Positions 47,299 through 59,409 of a stretch of 64,000 nucleotides of DNA are shown here, piece after piece. This DNA comes from Vibrio vulnificus NBRC 15645 = ATCC 27562 (GTDB lineage: Bacteria; Pseudomonadota; Gammaproteobacteria; Enterobacterales; Vibrionaceae): NCBI RefSeq assembly GCF_002224265.1, contig NZ_CP012881.1, positions 2,542,001-2,606,000 of the forward strand. Direction: 5' to 3'. The notes below the pieces were generated by a model that searched no databases, was not told the origin of the DNA, and saw only the letters and a list, made by a program, of their open reading frames with translations. Every line of letters begins with the position of its first letter. Position 1 is the stretch's first letter. The translations under genes and the position numbers were made by a program.

Positions 47299-49374
47299 CT
47301 ATTTTTCAATGATTCGTTTAAAAGGAGGCAGGGAGTCCAGAATCGCTTTGCCATACCGCTTCGAAATCAACCTCTTGTCGAGGATGGTGACTGTACCAGA
47401 ATCTCGCTCTTTGCGCAGTAATCGTCCTACCGATTGAATCATCTTCTTACTCGCTTCTGGGACAGTGATCTGCATAAATGGATTACCTCCACGAGACTCA
47501 ATATATTCTGAATGCGCTTGTTCAACTGGTGAGGTTGGGACAGCAAAAGGTATTTTTGTGATCACCAAGTTTTCCAGAAGCTCTCCGGGTAAATCCAGCC
47601 CCTCTGAAAAGCTACCTGTACCAAAAAGAATGCTCGTTTTGCCTTTTTCTACTAGTTCTTTATGTTTTTTTAGAATTTCAGTGCGTGATGTTTCGCCTTG
47701 CTTTTGCAAAGCCCATCCTCTTTTTACCAATTCTGTTGCTAAACCTTCCGCAACTTGGTTCATTTGCCAATAAGAAGAGAATAAAACCAAGTTTGCCTGT
47801 TTGTCTTTTAAATACTTAGGCAAAATCTCGATAAGATATTCCGTAAACTGCGGTGCTTGTGGTTCGTATTTGAGGGCAGGCAGATGCAACTCTGCTTGGT
47901 TTTGATAATCGAAAGGTGAGGCCAAAGCAAGAAATTGGACTCCCGATTCCTCACGCATATCAATGCCTGCTTGATGACAGAAATATTGAAATGAGTTCAG
48001 TGCTCTCATGGTTGCAGAAACCAACAATGCGCCGACGCAGCGACTCCAGATTTGTTGGTCCAGCTGCCAGCCTACCTCTAAAGGAGAGACACTGACGATA
48101 ACGTCACCTTCGCGATCCGGATGTTTTTCAAGCCAGCGAGCCAGAGGCGCACCTTTTTCACGGGTCGGCTCAGCCATCAACCGCCACACTTGTGAAAGAT
48201 TTTCAGTTCGTTGAATATAGAAACCCAATTCCGCCAAAGCGGGCTCGGCAGTTTTTGCAGAAAGTTCACCATCTTTAACACGTTCGGCGACGAGATCGGC
48301 AATTTTAGCGACCGCCTGATGGGCTTTCTGGCTGAAAATTTTGAGCTCTTTTGCCTGCTCTTCTAGCCAAGAAGGGAGTTGGCCATGCTCAAATCGATAG
48401 GTGCCTTCCTCAAAACTCGCTGGGTCGAACTGTTTTGCGAGCTGTAGTAAAGAAGGAATCACCACTTGCACGGATTCTTGAAGTTCATTGCGAAAGCGAC
48501 TAACGCGTTTTTCATCCGCCAAGGCTGCAAACTTGCTGCTGTTTTGGTTTAAGCGTTCGAGCCATGCTGCTGCACCTTTTAGGCTTGAAGCAGCAGAGGC
48601 ATGATCTCGTGCAACGTGGGGAAGATGATGCGCTTCATCAAAAACGTAAATGGTGTTTTCTGGTTCAGACAGAATAACACCGCCGCCTAAGTCTGCATCA
48701 GCCATGACCAAACTGTGATTGGCAATAATGACATCGTGCTTGTCGAGCTCTGAGCGTGCTTTTTGAAAAGGGCAGTGGCGATGGATAGGTAAATTGTTAT
48801 TGCAGCTATGTTTGTCGCTGACAATCAATTGCCAGAGGCTGTCGTCAATAGGCTTAGGCCAACTGTCTCTATCACCATCCCATTTCCCCTTGGCTAAGCT
48901 TTGATACATCGTGGTTAACAGCTCAATGTCTTTCTTTTTGGGTTTTGTTTCAAACATCGCTAGCTGTCCACCGTCGATGCCACTGGCGCTAGCGAGTTTT
49001 TCGGCACAGCAATAGCGTTGTCTGCCTTTCGCTAAAACAAAAGAAAAGTTTAAGTCTGAAATTCTTCTGTACAAAGGCAGGTCTTTATTCAGCAATTGCT
49101 CTTGTAGAGCAACTGTTGCAGTTGAAATCACCACTTTACGGTTGTTAAGTACTGCCACTGGAATTGCGGCCATAAGGTAGGAAAGTGATTTCCCGATTCC
49201 CGTCCCTGCTTCTGCAACAAGAATGCGATTTTTTTTGTGATAGGAACCGCAAAGTGTTTTTGCCATCTCCGCAACGAGATAGTTTTGCGCTCGGCGAGGA
49301 ATAAAGTTTTCAAGCTGGTTTTGCAGGTTTTGATAGCTGGTGCGAATAGAACTTTGAATTTTACTGGTTAGCAT
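47299..49374 (-). CDS. dinG: ATP-dependent DNA helicase DinG
   Basis: A 691-residue XPD-like 5'-3' helicase that resolves R-loops, G-quadruplexes and replication-transcription conflicts. Walker A is AEAGTGIGKS near residue 56 and the DEAH box lies in VFDEAHHLPHV. Between them are cysteines of the iron-sulfur cluster (RYCCAEK and CNNNLPIHRHC). The C-terminal half has VSATMRAL and SVGRLLRKERDSG. The ATG at 49374 (MLTSKIQSSIRTSYQNLQ) fits the family length; two ATG/other codons upstream are possible. Confidence 0.95.
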   Translation of the reverse strand: MLTSKIQSSIRTSYQNLQNQLENFIPRRAQNYLVAEMAKTLCGSYHKKNRILVAEAGTGIGKSLSYLMAAIPVAVLNNRKVVISTATVALQEQLLNKDLPLYRRISDLNFSFVLAKGRQRYCCAEKLASASGIDGGQLAMFETKPKKKDIELLTTMYQSLAKGKWDGDRDSWPKPIDDSLWQLIVSDKHSCNNNLPIHRHCPFQKARSELDKHDVIIANHSLVMADADLGGGVILSEPENTIYVFDEAHHLPHVARDHASAASSLKGAAAWLERLNQNSSKFAALADEKRVSRFRNELQESVQVVIPSLLQLAKQFDPASFEEGTYRFEHGQLPSWLEEQAKELKIFSQKAHQAVAKIADLVAERVKDGELSAKTAEPALAELGFYIQRTENLSQVWRLMAEPTREKGAPLARWLEKHPDREGDVIVSVSPLEVGWQLDQQIWSRCVGALLVSATMRALNSFQYFCHQAGIDMREESGVQFLALASPFDYQNQAELHLPALKYEPQAPQFTEYLIEILPKYLKDKQANLVLFSSYWQMNQVAEGLATELVKRGWALQKQGETSRTEILKKHKELVEKGKTSILFGTGSFSEGLDLPGELLENLVITKIPFAVPTSPVEQAHSEYIESRGGNPFMQITVPEASKKMIQSVGRLLRKERDSGTVTILDKRLISKRYGKAILDSLPPFKRIIEK

Positions 49375-49888
49375 ACTGTGACCCATGTTCAGACCCACGG
49401 ATTCTAGCACACATCTCTAAGCGAGGCGTATCTCACGAAATTGGATCCTTTTAATTTAAACCTAGATCTCCTTCACAAAAAAAAACTGAACCTTCATAAG
49501 GTTAGATTTAATTCATCAAATAAAAAATATAAACCGCCGCCATAGGGTGTTGTTAAGAATTTTATTCTGTAAATGCTCTTTTTTTGTTCCTTTTTAGGTT
49601 CTTTATTCCGAATATTTGCTTGTAACGATTTGTGTAAATTAGGCCTATTTTGCTTAGAAGTTACTCGAAAAAAAGTATGTAAACAATGTAAGTTGTTGTT
49701 TTTGATGGGTTTGATGTTTTTTTATATTTGTTTTTTAGGAAATTTGACAGTCAGAATAATCTTTTGCAATCTAACAATCGAAATTTACAGGTGCTGATGA
49801 GCTTTCTCAGGATAGGTAAATCAGTATCAAAAAAACAAAAGGGAACCGGGCAAGGAACTCCCAAACTAAGAAAAGGCAGTGGATTATT
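49375..49888. other. AT-rich intergenic region before the porin gene
   Basis: About 510 bp between divergent dinG and the porin gene. The central part is very AT-rich with long T runs. A 74-codon open frame at 49573-49797 is hydrophobic by composition only and lacks a ribosome site, so I do not call it. Porin promoters often need long upstream regions for regulators; I could not place a specific site. Confidence 0.5.
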
Positions 49889-50812
49889 ATGAAAAAGACT
49901 CTAGTAGCTCTAGCAGTTATGGCATTTGCGGGTTCTGCGAATGCAGGTTTTGAACTGTACAAGAAAGACGCAGTATCTGTAACAATGGGCGGCGATATCG
50001 AAGTTCGTTACGTTAAAGATAAAGCGAAAGACTCTGAAATGAAGCAACAGATTCACGATGCAGACGTTAGCTTTGACGTTCGTTACGCAGTAAACGACGA
50101 AGTACAATTCGGTGGTTTCTGGGAATTCCAAGACACTGGTTCAACTAACGGTGATGCATATGTAGCTGCTTACGCTGGCGCGCACACTTTCAAAGTTGGT
50201 CGTCTATGTTCAGTTCTTGATGATGCAGGTATTGGTTCTGACTACGTATTTGGTCTAGATGCTTTCTTTAACGGTACAGATCAATTCTGTGGCGAAGAGA
50301 CAATGCGTTACGACTTCGATTCTGCTGATTTCTATGCATCTGCAGCAATTCGCCAGTTCCGTAACTCAGACAAAGTAAACCCTGATTCACGCCTATTCGA
50401 CGGTCGAATTGGTTACCGTGGTTTGAAAGACTTCGATTTCACAGCGTTTGTTGGTTCAGCTGATATCGCTGATAAAGGTAAAGCGACTCACGATGAGACT
50501 CTATGGTCACTACAAGCTCGTTACAACGGCGTAGAAAACCTAGGTCTTGCTGCGGCTTACTACGCGACTGAAAACGATGGCGTAGATGCTGATAACATCG
50601 CTCTAGCTGCAACTTACAAGCTAGACGTAGTTAAACTAGCTGCGGGTGTTAACTTTGCAGATTCTGACGCAGCAAACAGCGACGTAACAAGCTGGTATGT
50701 AAACGCTGGTTACCCTCTAGCACCAAGCGCAACTCTTTACGCTGAAGTTGGTGGTAATGACGCAGATAATACAGAAACTGCTTATGCAGTTGGTGTTAAA
50801 GCATCATTCTAA
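49889..50812 (+). CDS. Outer-membrane porin
   Basis: A 307-residue general porin. The signal peptide MKKTLVALAVMAFAGSANA is cut before GFELYKK. Alternating strands start with AVSVTMGGDIEVRYVKD, and the VGRLCSVLDDAGIGSDYVFG region is close to the loop-3 region of OmpU-type porins; the C-terminus ends in phenylalanine (YAVGVKASF). Two cysteines, near residues 107 and 134, flank the presumed constriction loop and could form a disulfide. Strongly biased codons suggest high expression. Its exact porin class is not certain. Confidence 0.88.
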   Translation: MKKTLVALAVMAFAGSANAGFELYKKDAVSVTMGGDIEVRYVKDKAKDSEMKQQIHDADVSFDVRYAVNDEVQFGGFWEFQDTGSTNGDAYVAAYAGAHTFKVGRLCSVLDDAGIGSDYVFGLDAFFNGTDQFCGEETMRYDFDSADFYASAAIRQFRNSDKVNPDSRLFDGRIGYRGLKDFDFTAFVGSADIADKGKATHDETLWSLQARYNGVENLGLAAAYYATENDGVDADNIALAATYKLDVVKLAAGVNFADSDAANSDVTSWYVNAGYPLAPSATLYAEVGGNDADNTETAYAVGVKASF

Positions 50813-50834
50813 TCCACACGGATTTATTTATACT

Positions 50835-50864
50835 AAACACCCTCGCATGAGGGTGTTTTTTTTT
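50835..50864 (+). terminator. Terminator of the porin gene
   Basis: AAACACCCTC-GCAT-GAGGGTGTTT with a run of eight more T bases, 22 bp after the stop. Confidence 0.93.
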
Positions 50865-50883
50865 GTAATAACCGGAGATAGTT

Positions 50884-51504
50884 ATGCTCAGAGTACTAGG
50901 TTTAGCAGGCATGCTGATGTCGTTCAATATTCACGCTGCGATGATCTCGCCAGTTTCTGGTGTGAAGATTCTATTTGCTAATGGAACGGAAGTGGATGAG
51001 CCTTTAGAGCCGATGAAAGTGGATGCAAAAAACGTTCAACTTGTTGTTCGCTATGCGGCAGAGCTTGGTTCAGGTAGCAACCAAAAGGTTTTTGACTCCG
51101 CTCCTTTCGTTATAACCATTGACGATCTCGGTGAAGATATTAAGTTGTATCCACCGAAAGTATTTAGTTATGAGCAAGCAAATCGTGAGTTCAACACATC
51201 ACCTAAATGGCGTATTGAAGGCGTAAGTGGTAAAGAAATTTCCTACAGCCAAGAAAAGCTAAAAGGGAATGATGGATTTATGCCGTACTATGGCATGGAA
51301 GCTCTAATCGCCAAGCACAATGAAGAGCGAGGAATCGTATTTGGCGCTGGTGTTGTAAACCCAGAGGTAGTAACAACGGATAAGATGGCTAAAGATACTG
51401 CGACTAAAAATTCAGGTGCACTAACACAACTCCAACACTGGTACAAACAAGCATCAACTGAAGAGCGCAAAGCTTTCCGTAAGTGGATGGTCGATCAAGA
51501 GTAA
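50884..51504 (+). CDS. DUF2057 family secreted protein (UPF0319, YccT-like)
   Basis: A 206-residue protein with a signal peptide (LRVLGLAGMLMSFNIHA, cut before AMISP). The mature part begins with a beta-rich domain typical of DUF2057/YccT (SPVSGVKILFANGTEVDEP, VQLVVRYAAELGSG, FDSAPFVITIDDL). The C-terminus is helical and basic and resembles the end seen in Vibrio members. E. coli YccT has been linked to curli control; no function is known for vibrios. An ACCGGAG-type ribosome site lies close before the ATG, and the porin terminator is just upstream. Confidence 0.85.
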   Translation: MLRVLGLAGMLMSFNIHAAMISPVSGVKILFANGTEVDEPLEPMKVDAKNVQLVVRYAAELGSGSNQKVFDSAPFVITIDDLGEDIKLYPPKVFSYEQANREFNTSPKWRIEGVSGKEISYSQEKLKGNDGFMPYYGMEALIAKHNEERGIVFGAGVVNPEVVTTDKMAKDTATKNSGALTQLQHWYKQASTEERKAFRKWMVDQE

Positions 51505-51524
51505 TTGTGTTTACGTTACGGCTT

Positions 51525-51548
51525 AAGTTAGGGCATTAGCCCTAACTT
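51525..51548. terminator. Bidirectional terminator overlapping the rluE stop
   Basis: Perfect 10-bp hairpin AAGTTAGGGC-ATTA-GCCCTAACTT between converging genes; the rluE stop codon (51542-51544) is inside it. Confidence 0.75.
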
Positions 51549-52246
51549 GGTAAGGAAATTTCCTTCCACTCGCCGGGTTGAAGATCTTGTAACGTCATTC
51601 CTCCCATTGAGTAACGTACTAGCCTCAACGTCGGGAAGCCAATATGGGCCGTCATGCGTCGCACTTGACGATTTCTTCCTTCAATAATCGTAATGGCTAG
51701 CCAAGTGGTGGGGATTGCAGCACGAAATCGGACAGGGGGGGTTCTTTCCCACAGCTGAGGATCTTGGATGATCTCTACTTTAGCGGGCAACGTCAGCCCA
51801 TCTTTCAGCTCAACACCACGGCGAAGAGGTTCGAGCTGTTCCTCGGTTGGAGCGCCTTCTACTTGTACCCAGTAGGTTTTAGGCGATTTGGATTTTGGCT
51901 GAGTGAGTTTGGCTTGCAGTATGCCATCATTGGTTAACACCATCAGGCCTTCACTGTCACGATCTAATCTTCCCGCTGCGTATACTCCTTTGACAGGAAT
52001 AAAGTCTGCTAACGTTTTTCTACCTTCACCATCGGTAAATTGGCTGAGCGTGTCATATGGCTTATTGAAGATAATGATTTTACGTTCTGCCAACGACAAA
52101 GATTTTTTGCTCTGTTCATTGTTCTTCCGTTTTACACCATGTCTTTTGGGCGAGCCAACAGATTGAGCTTGTCCGCTTTGTTTAAATCGCTTGGTCGCTG
52201 TTTGCTTGTTCGAGCGTGGAGAAGTGCTGCTAGAACGGAATGACAT
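51542..52246 (-). CDS. rluE: 23S rRNA pseudouridine synthase RluE
   Basis: A 234-residue enzyme that converts a uridine of 23S rRNA (2457 in E. coli) to pseudouridine. A basic, Ser/Lys-rich N-terminal tail of about 55 residues precedes the catalytic domain. [17 protein letters not shown] and [18 protein letters not shown], with the catalytic aspartate, are typical of the RsuA/RluB/E/F group; [14 protein letters not shown] follows. There is no S4 domain, as in RluE. It is divergent from icd, the arrangement also known from E. coli. Confidence 0.92.
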   Translation of the reverse strand: MSFRSSSTSPRSNKQTATKRFKQSGQAQSVGSPKRHGVKRKNNEQSKKSLSLAERKIIIFNKPYDTLSQFTDGEGRKTLADFIPVKGVYAAGRLDRDSEGLMVLTNDGILQAKLTQPKSKSPKTYWVQVEGAPTEEQLEPLRRGVELKDGLTLPAKVEIIQDPQLWERTPPVRFRAAIPTTWLAITIIEGRNRQVRRMTAHIGFPTLRLVRYSMGGMTLQDLQPGEWKEISLPS

Positions 52247-52537
52247 GTTAAGTACCTTGCAAAAATGTAAATGAAGTGTGTGTATAAGTTTTAACTTTCG
52301 ACGGAATCGGATATGATCTGCGCGCCTTATACTAACAATAGCGCACAGAATAATAGACTATTTTGCGTAATTTGTTTAATTATAAACGTGCACTCATGGA
52401 TTTAGAGAAACTAACTCAAAGAGTAACAACAAAGAGTGCCAAACGGCGGTTTGCACTAGGGGAGATACTGATACTCAGTGAAAGTGCAAAGCGCGTCAAT
52501 TCCACTCATCTCAGCTTGCTGAGGTGTTCAAAAATAG

Positions 52538-54772
<2,235 letters not shown>

Positions 54773-54782
54773 TGCAAAAAAC

Positions 54783-54807
54783 AAAACCCGCCGAAAGGCG
54801 GGTTTTT
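54783..54807 (+). terminator. Terminator of icd
   Basis: AAAACCCGCC-GAAA-GGCGGGTTTTT, 10 bp after the stop codon. Confidence 0.93.
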
Positions 54808-54858
54808 CAATAAGAGCTAAAGCGTTGCTTAAAAGTGAATTTTGTCGCAATACCAGTC

Positions 54859-55080
54859 TTACTTCGTTGCTTGTACTTCGAGTGGAACGACGCTGCTAGC
54901 GTGGCACCCTTTCGGACCTTTCTCAATCTCATACGTGACTTGTTGGCCCGCTTTCAGTGTACGATAACCGTCCATCTGAATCGTTGAGTAGTGGGCGAAG
55001 ATGTCGCCTTCCTCTTGATCTGAACAGATAAAACCAAATCCTTTGGCGTTATTGAACCACTTTACTGTACCTGTAGCCAT
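54859..55080 (-). CDS. cspD: Cold-shock-like protein CspD
   Basis: A 73-residue single cold-shock domain, MATGTVKWFNNAKGFGFI, with the RNP-like motifs KGFGFI and DIFAHYS. The C-terminal tail (HASSVVPLEVQ) and the adjacent clpS-clpA identify it as CspD, which binds single-stranded DNA and inhibits replication in slow-growing E. coli. The ATG at 55080 has GAGGG upstream; the three-codon extension is unlikely. Divergent from clpS. Confidence 0.92.
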   Translation of the reverse strand: MATGTVKWFNNAKGFGFICSDQEEGDIFAHYSTIQMDGYRTLKAGQQVTYEIEKGPKGCHASSVVPLEVQATK

Positions 55081-55620
55081 GCTATACATCCCTCATGCAT
55101 TTTGTTACTGATGTTGTTAGCCAATCTTTAGCCTGTGTAACAGACTGATGGCAAATTTGCTTTTAAGCTAAATTTAAGAATTTCGTGTGATGGATTTTTG
55201 GCAGTTAAACTTTTTTGCAAGTTTCGCGTTTTGCGAAGCGAAGCACTAAGTGAAGAAAAATTCATCAACACCAACCAATGTAGTCAATGATTTTGGCTAG
55301 TCAATAGTAAAAATGTATTAATAACAACATAATCGCAAACAGATCACTTTTGGGTTTAACATTTTTGCAAAAGTTTCTTTGTTGAGTGATTGAGCTTTTC
55401 CCTAAAATGAGTTGACGTCTGATGGCAAAAGCATCAAACAGTTGCAGATAAATAGCCTTGTCTCATCTTTTTATTTGCAGCCTGCTGTGGCGTGAATTAG
55501 TCTCTAAGTAAGGGAAATTACACGCGAAGGCTAACTGACTACACCGAACTTGGTGCTTATGGTAAAGTGTTTGCAGGTATCTGACTCTTTGTTGAAAGTC
55601 CCAAGTGTTTAATAGAAGCC
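55081..55620. other. Divergent intergenic region cspD-clpS
   Basis: 540 bp with no gene that I can support. It must contain both promoters and probably a cspD leader. A small hairpin GTTTCGC-GTTTT-GCGAAGC is near 55217-55235 and CACCGAACTTGGTG near 55545. It is longer than the corresponding E. coli region and could hide a small RNA, but I see no terminator that would mark one. Confidence 0.45.
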
Positions 55621-55941
55621 ATGAGTAAAAATTTTGAATGGATCACTCCAGATTCGGATTTACTGGAGAAAGAAATAACCCAGATTCAACCGCCCAAGAA
55701 GTACAACGTGGTGCTAAACAACGATGATTACACCCCGATGGATTTCGTGATTGATGTTCTTGAGCGTTTTTTTTCGCATGATTTAGATAAAGCTACGCAG
55801 ATCATGCTGAAAGTTCACTACGAAGGAAAAGCAATTTGTGGCACGTATAGTGCAGAGATTGCTGAAACGAAAGTAGCGCAGGTAACGATGTATTCAAGGG
55901 AAAATGAACATCCGTTGCTGTGTACGATGGAGCAAGCGTAA
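55621..55941 (+). CDS. clpS: ClpS adaptor of ClpAP
   Basis: A 106-residue adaptor that delivers proteins with N-terminal Leu, Phe, Tyr or Trp to ClpAP. A flexible N-terminal part of about 25 residues is followed by [28 protein letters not shown], the conserved core with the NDD-YTPM pocket residues, and by the histidine in [10 protein letters not shown]. It is 47 bp before clpA and surely co-transcribed. Confidence 0.97.
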   Translation: MSKNFEWITPDSDLLEKEITQIQPPKKYNVVLNNDDYTPMDFVIDVLERFFSHDLDKATQIMLKVHYEGKAICGTYSAEIAETKVAQVTMYSRENEHPLLCTMEQA

Positions 55942-55988
55942 AGATAAGACTTGCTCGAGCAACCAAGTTGTTCTCACAGGAGGTACTT

Positions 55989-58262
55989 ATGCTTAATAAA
56001 GAATTAGAGTCGAGCCTGAATGGCGCTTTCGCTCGTGCTCGTGACAAACGACATGAGTTCATGACTGTTGAACACCTCCTACTCGCGTTGTTGGAAAACA
56101 ATGCTGCGAAGGAAGCTCTTTTGGCGTGCAAAGCCGATCTCAATGCTCTGCGATATGAACTGGATGTGTTCATTGATCAGACAACTCCTCTTATTCCAGA
56201 CAATGATGAAACTCGGGAAACTCAGCCTACGTTGAGCTTTCAGCGAGTGCTTCAACGAGCTGTGTTTCATGTTCAGTCTTCCGGTCGCAGTGAAGTCACT
56301 GGTGCAAATGTGCTGGTTGCTATCTTTAGTGAACAAGAATCGCACGCGGCTTATCTATTGAAGAAAAATGATATTTCACGATTGGATATCGTGAATTACA
56401 TTTCTCACGGTATCACGAAAGCATCTGGCGCGAGTGATGACTCTTCTTCGTCAGACTCCTTCGGCAGCGATTCGAGTAGTGAAGAGAGTAGCTCAGAAGA
56501 ACGCTTAGAAAGTTTTGCTACCAACCTCAATCAAGTTGCGAAAGATGGCCATATTGACCCTCTAATTGGCCGAGATAAAGAGTTGGAACGTACGATACAA
56601 GTACTTTGTCGTCGCCGTAAAAACAACCCACTTCTCGTTGGTGAAGCGGGGGTTGGTAAGACAGCCATTGCAGAAGGATTGGCGTGGAGAATTGTCGAGG
56701 GCTCGGTACCAGACGTTATTAAAGACAGCGTCATCTATTCCCTAGATATTGGCTCATTGCTGGCGGGAACCAAATACCGTGGCGATTTCGAGAAGCGTTT
56801 TAAGACCATTCTTAAGCAGCTAGAGAAAGAAAAAGACGCCATCTTATTTATTGATGAAATTCACACCATCATTGGTGCTGGTGCGGCTTCTGGTGGCCAG
56901 GTTGATGCCGCAAACTTGATTAAACCGTTATTAAGTGGCGGAAAGCTACGCTGTATCGGCTCTACTACCTATCAAGAATACAGCAACATTTTTGAGAAAG
57001 AGCGTGCTTTGTCTCGCCGTTTCCAAAAAATCGACGTTGTCGAGCCTTCGTTAGATGACACAACGAAGATTTTGATGGGGTTGAAATCTAAATACGAAGC
57101 GCACCATGATGTCCGCTATACCAACAAAGCGCTGAGAGCTGCGGTTGAACTATCTGCGAAGTACATTAATGAACGTCATTTGCCTGACAAGGCGATAGAC
57201 GTGATTGATGAAGCGGGTGCACGTAGTCGCCTGACGCCAGCGAGTCGTCGTAAGAAAACGGTTGGAGTGGCAGATATTGAAGCCATGGTGGCTAAAATGG
57301 CTCGTATCCCAGAAAAATCGGTATCCTCTTCGGATAAAGATATTCTCAAGAGCCTTGATGACAAGATGAAAATGTTGGTGTTTGGGCAAGATGCGGCGAT
57401 TGACGTACTTTGTGAAGCCATCAAGCTCAGCCGTGCGGGATTAGGCGCAGAAAACAAACCTGTGGGCTCTTTCTTGTTTGCTGGCCCTACTGGTGTTGGT
57501 AAAACTGAGGTCACCGTTCAGCTGTCGAAGATACTTGGGATTGAGTTATTACGCTTTGATATGTCCGAGTATGGTGAGAGACATTCAGTGAGCCGTTTGA
57601 TTGGTGCGCCTCCAGGTTATGTTGGCTACGATCAAGGTGGTTTGCTCACGGATGCGGTGATCAAACATCCTCATGCCGTTGTGCTGCTGGATGAAATTGA
57701 AAAAGCGCACCCAGATATCTTCAACCTATTATTGCAGGTGATGGATAACGGCACGCTTACCGATAACAATGGTCGTAAAGCGGATTTCCGTAATGTCATC
57801 TTAGTCATGACCACCAATGCTGGTGTCGCAGAGACTGAGAAGAAATCGATTGGTTTGATTCAGCAGGATCATAGCCATGATGCGATGGCGGAAATTAAGA
57901 AAGTCTTCACTCCAGAGTTTCGTAATCGTCTCGATAACATCATTTGGTTTAATAGCCTTGATGAAGCGATTATTCATCAGGTGGTGGACAAGTTTATCGT
58001 CGAGCTACAAGTGCAGTTGGACGCGCGTGGCGTTTCTTTGGAAGTGTCTGAAGATGCTCGTCACTGGTTGGCAAACAAAGGTTACGATAAAGCCATGGGT
58101 GCCCGACCAATGAGCCGAGTTATTCAAGATAAACTGAAAAAACCGTTGGCAAATGAGCTGCTGTTTGGTTCGTTAATCGATGGTGGTACGGTGAAAGTCA
58201 CGTTAGAGAAAGATGATTTGAAGTTTGAGTATCTGACAACGCGTGAAGAAGCGGTTCATTAA
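55989..58262 (+). CDS. clpA: ATP-dependent Clp protease ATPase subunit ClpA
   Basis: A 757-residue unfoldase. The ATG at 55989 follows an AGGAGGT ribosome site; a longer frame overlapping clpS is not used. N-terminal domain (residues 1-142) with two Clp-N repeats, a serine- and acid-rich linker at about 145-170, then two AAA+ modules: Walker [10 protein letters not shown] near 220 and GPTGVGKTE near 500. The ClpP-binding loop is KKSIGLI near residue 618. It pairs with ClpS upstream; ClpP is not in the window. Confidence 0.97.
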   Translation: MLNKELESSLNGAFARARDKRHEFMTVEHLLLALLENNAAKEALLACKADLNALRYELDVFIDQTTPLIPDNDETRETQPTLSFQRVLQRAVFHVQSSGRSEVTGANVLVAIFSEQESHAAYLLKKNDISRLDIVNYISHGITKASGASDDSSSSDSFGSDSSSEESSSEERLESFATNLNQVAKDGHIDPLIGRDKELERTIQVLCRRRKNNPLLVGEAGVGKTAIAEGLAWRIVEGSVPDVIKDSVIYSLDIGSLLAGTKYRGDFEKRFKTILKQLEKEKDAILFIDEIHTIIGAGAASGGQVDAANLIKPLLSGGKLRCIGSTTYQEYSNIFEKERALSRRFQKIDVVEPSLDDTTKILMGLKSKYEAHHDVRYTNKALRAAVELSAKYINERHLPDKAIDVIDEAGARSRLTPASRRKKTVGVADIEAMVAKMARIPEKSVSSSDKDILKSLDDKMKMLVFGQDAAIDVLCEAIKLSRAGLGAENKPVGSFLFAGPTGVGKTEVTVQLSKILGIELLRFDMSEYGERHSVSRLIGAPPGYVGYDQGGLLTDAVIKHPHAVVLLDEIEKAHPDIFNLLLQVMDNGTLTDNNGRKADFRNVILVMTTNAGVAETEKKSIGLIQQDHSHDAMAEIKKVFTPEFRNRLDNIIWFNSLDEAIIHQVVDKFIVELQVQLDARGVSLEVSEDARHWLANKGYDKAMGARPMSRVIQDKLKKPLANELLFGSLIDGGTVKVTLEKDDLKFEYLTTREEAVH

Positions 58263-58270
58263 AAGTAAAT

Positions 58271-58298
58271 AATAAAGCGAGCTAAGGCTCGCTTTATT
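58271..58298 (+). terminator. Terminator of clpSA
   Basis: AATAAAGCGAGC-TAAG-GCTCGCTTTATT, 8 bp after the clpA stop. Confidence 0.85.
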
Positions 58299-58354
58299 AT
58301 TGATAGCGTACACAAACGCGCGACGCAGTCGTTTCTGTACGCGACATGATTCTA

Positions 58355-58397
58355 GTCAAACAAAAAGCGGAGCATAGCGCTCCGCTTTTTGTTTGAC
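58355..58397 (-). terminator. Terminator of infA
   Basis: A perfect 19-bp stem with a 5-nt loop, containing AAAAAGCGGAGC and its complement; T-rich on the minus strand. 15 bp after the infA stop. Confidence 0.93.
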
Positions 58398-58412
58398 TGC
58401 GATAATCAGAGA

Positions 58413-58631
<219 letters not shown>

Positions 58632-58710
58632 TTAATCCTCTTAGAAACTTGGCGAATCTTGACGGTTACATAAGCCGTCAAAATGTAAAAAAGTAAAGTT
58701 GGGGCGTATT

Positions 58711-59409
58711 CTACCCTTGCCAACGCTGATTTACTAGTTTTTGGTGGCGATGAAAGCGAACTTTATAGTTCATCGCTGGGCACTCGTCAATCTGATAACC
58801 CAAATAGAGCCATTGTTTATTCTCTTCTTGGCAGTATTCCAATTGAAATAACACGGCCAGAGTCCCCAGAGATAGCTCATGTTCTGGTTCAAAAAAGGTG
58901 TAAAAAGCACTGGCGCAATGTTCCATGATGTCTGTCACTGCGACAGCGATTAAGCGCTGTCCTTCATAGATGTGGAGAAACTGCGTGGTTAGCCATTGAT
59001 TACGAGAAAAATGAGCAAAGTCATCTTTTTTCGGGGGGTACATGGTTCCGTTACGATGTCGAGCAACAATGTATCGACTATAGAGATCGAACCAGTTTTC
59101 ATCCATATTTCGCTTCATCGACCAGCTAAGGGGGCGTGCTTTGGCCAGCAAACGCTTTTGGCTGCGTGAAAGTTCAATGTCGGGTACTGATATGCGAATG
59201 GGTTGGCATGAGTGGCAGCTATCACAATGAGGCTTGTAGATGGTATTGCCACTGCGACGAAATCCATTGGCCAACAGAACTTCATAATTGTCAGCTGTGT
59301 GCATATCCGCCTCAAGTGCCACGGCGACTCGTTCTTTTCTCTCGGGCAAATAACTGCAAGGATGATTGTCTGTGAGCCCTATTTTAATTTGGTGGATATC
59401 TGAACTCAT
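58711..59409 (-). CDS. bpt: Aspartate/glutamate leucyltransferase Bpt
   Basis: A 232-residue enzyme with the fold of eukaryotic arginyl-tRNA-protein transferase. In bacteria, as shown for V. vulnificus Bpt, it attaches leucine to N-terminal Asp or Glu, creating a ClpS substrate. The cysteine-rich stretch YKPHCDSCHSCQPIRI lies near residues 63-78 and is typical of the family, followed by YRYIVARHRNGTMYP-like sequence and, near the end, YLGYQIDECPAMNYKVRFHR. The true start is the ATG at 59409, overlapping the aat stop by 4 bp (ATGA); the frame continues upstream only because aat DNA is open there. Confidence 0.95.
   Translation of the reverse strand: MSSDIHQIKIGLTDNHPCSYLPERKERVAVALEADMHTADNYEVLLANGFRRSGNTIYKPHCDSCHSCQPIRISVPDIELSRSQKRLLAKARPLSWSMKRNMDENWFDLYSRYIVARHRNGTMYPPKKDDFAHFSRNQWLTTQFLHIYEGQRLIAVAVTDIMEHCASAFYTFFEPEHELSLGTLAVLFQLEYCQEENKQWLYLGYQIDECPAMNYKVRFHRHQKLVNQRWQG

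Noticed and set aside
49573..49797. 74-codon open frame before the porin gene
   Set aside because: Composed of Phe, Leu, Cys and Lys as expected from translating T-rich DNA; no ribosome site; porin regulatory region.
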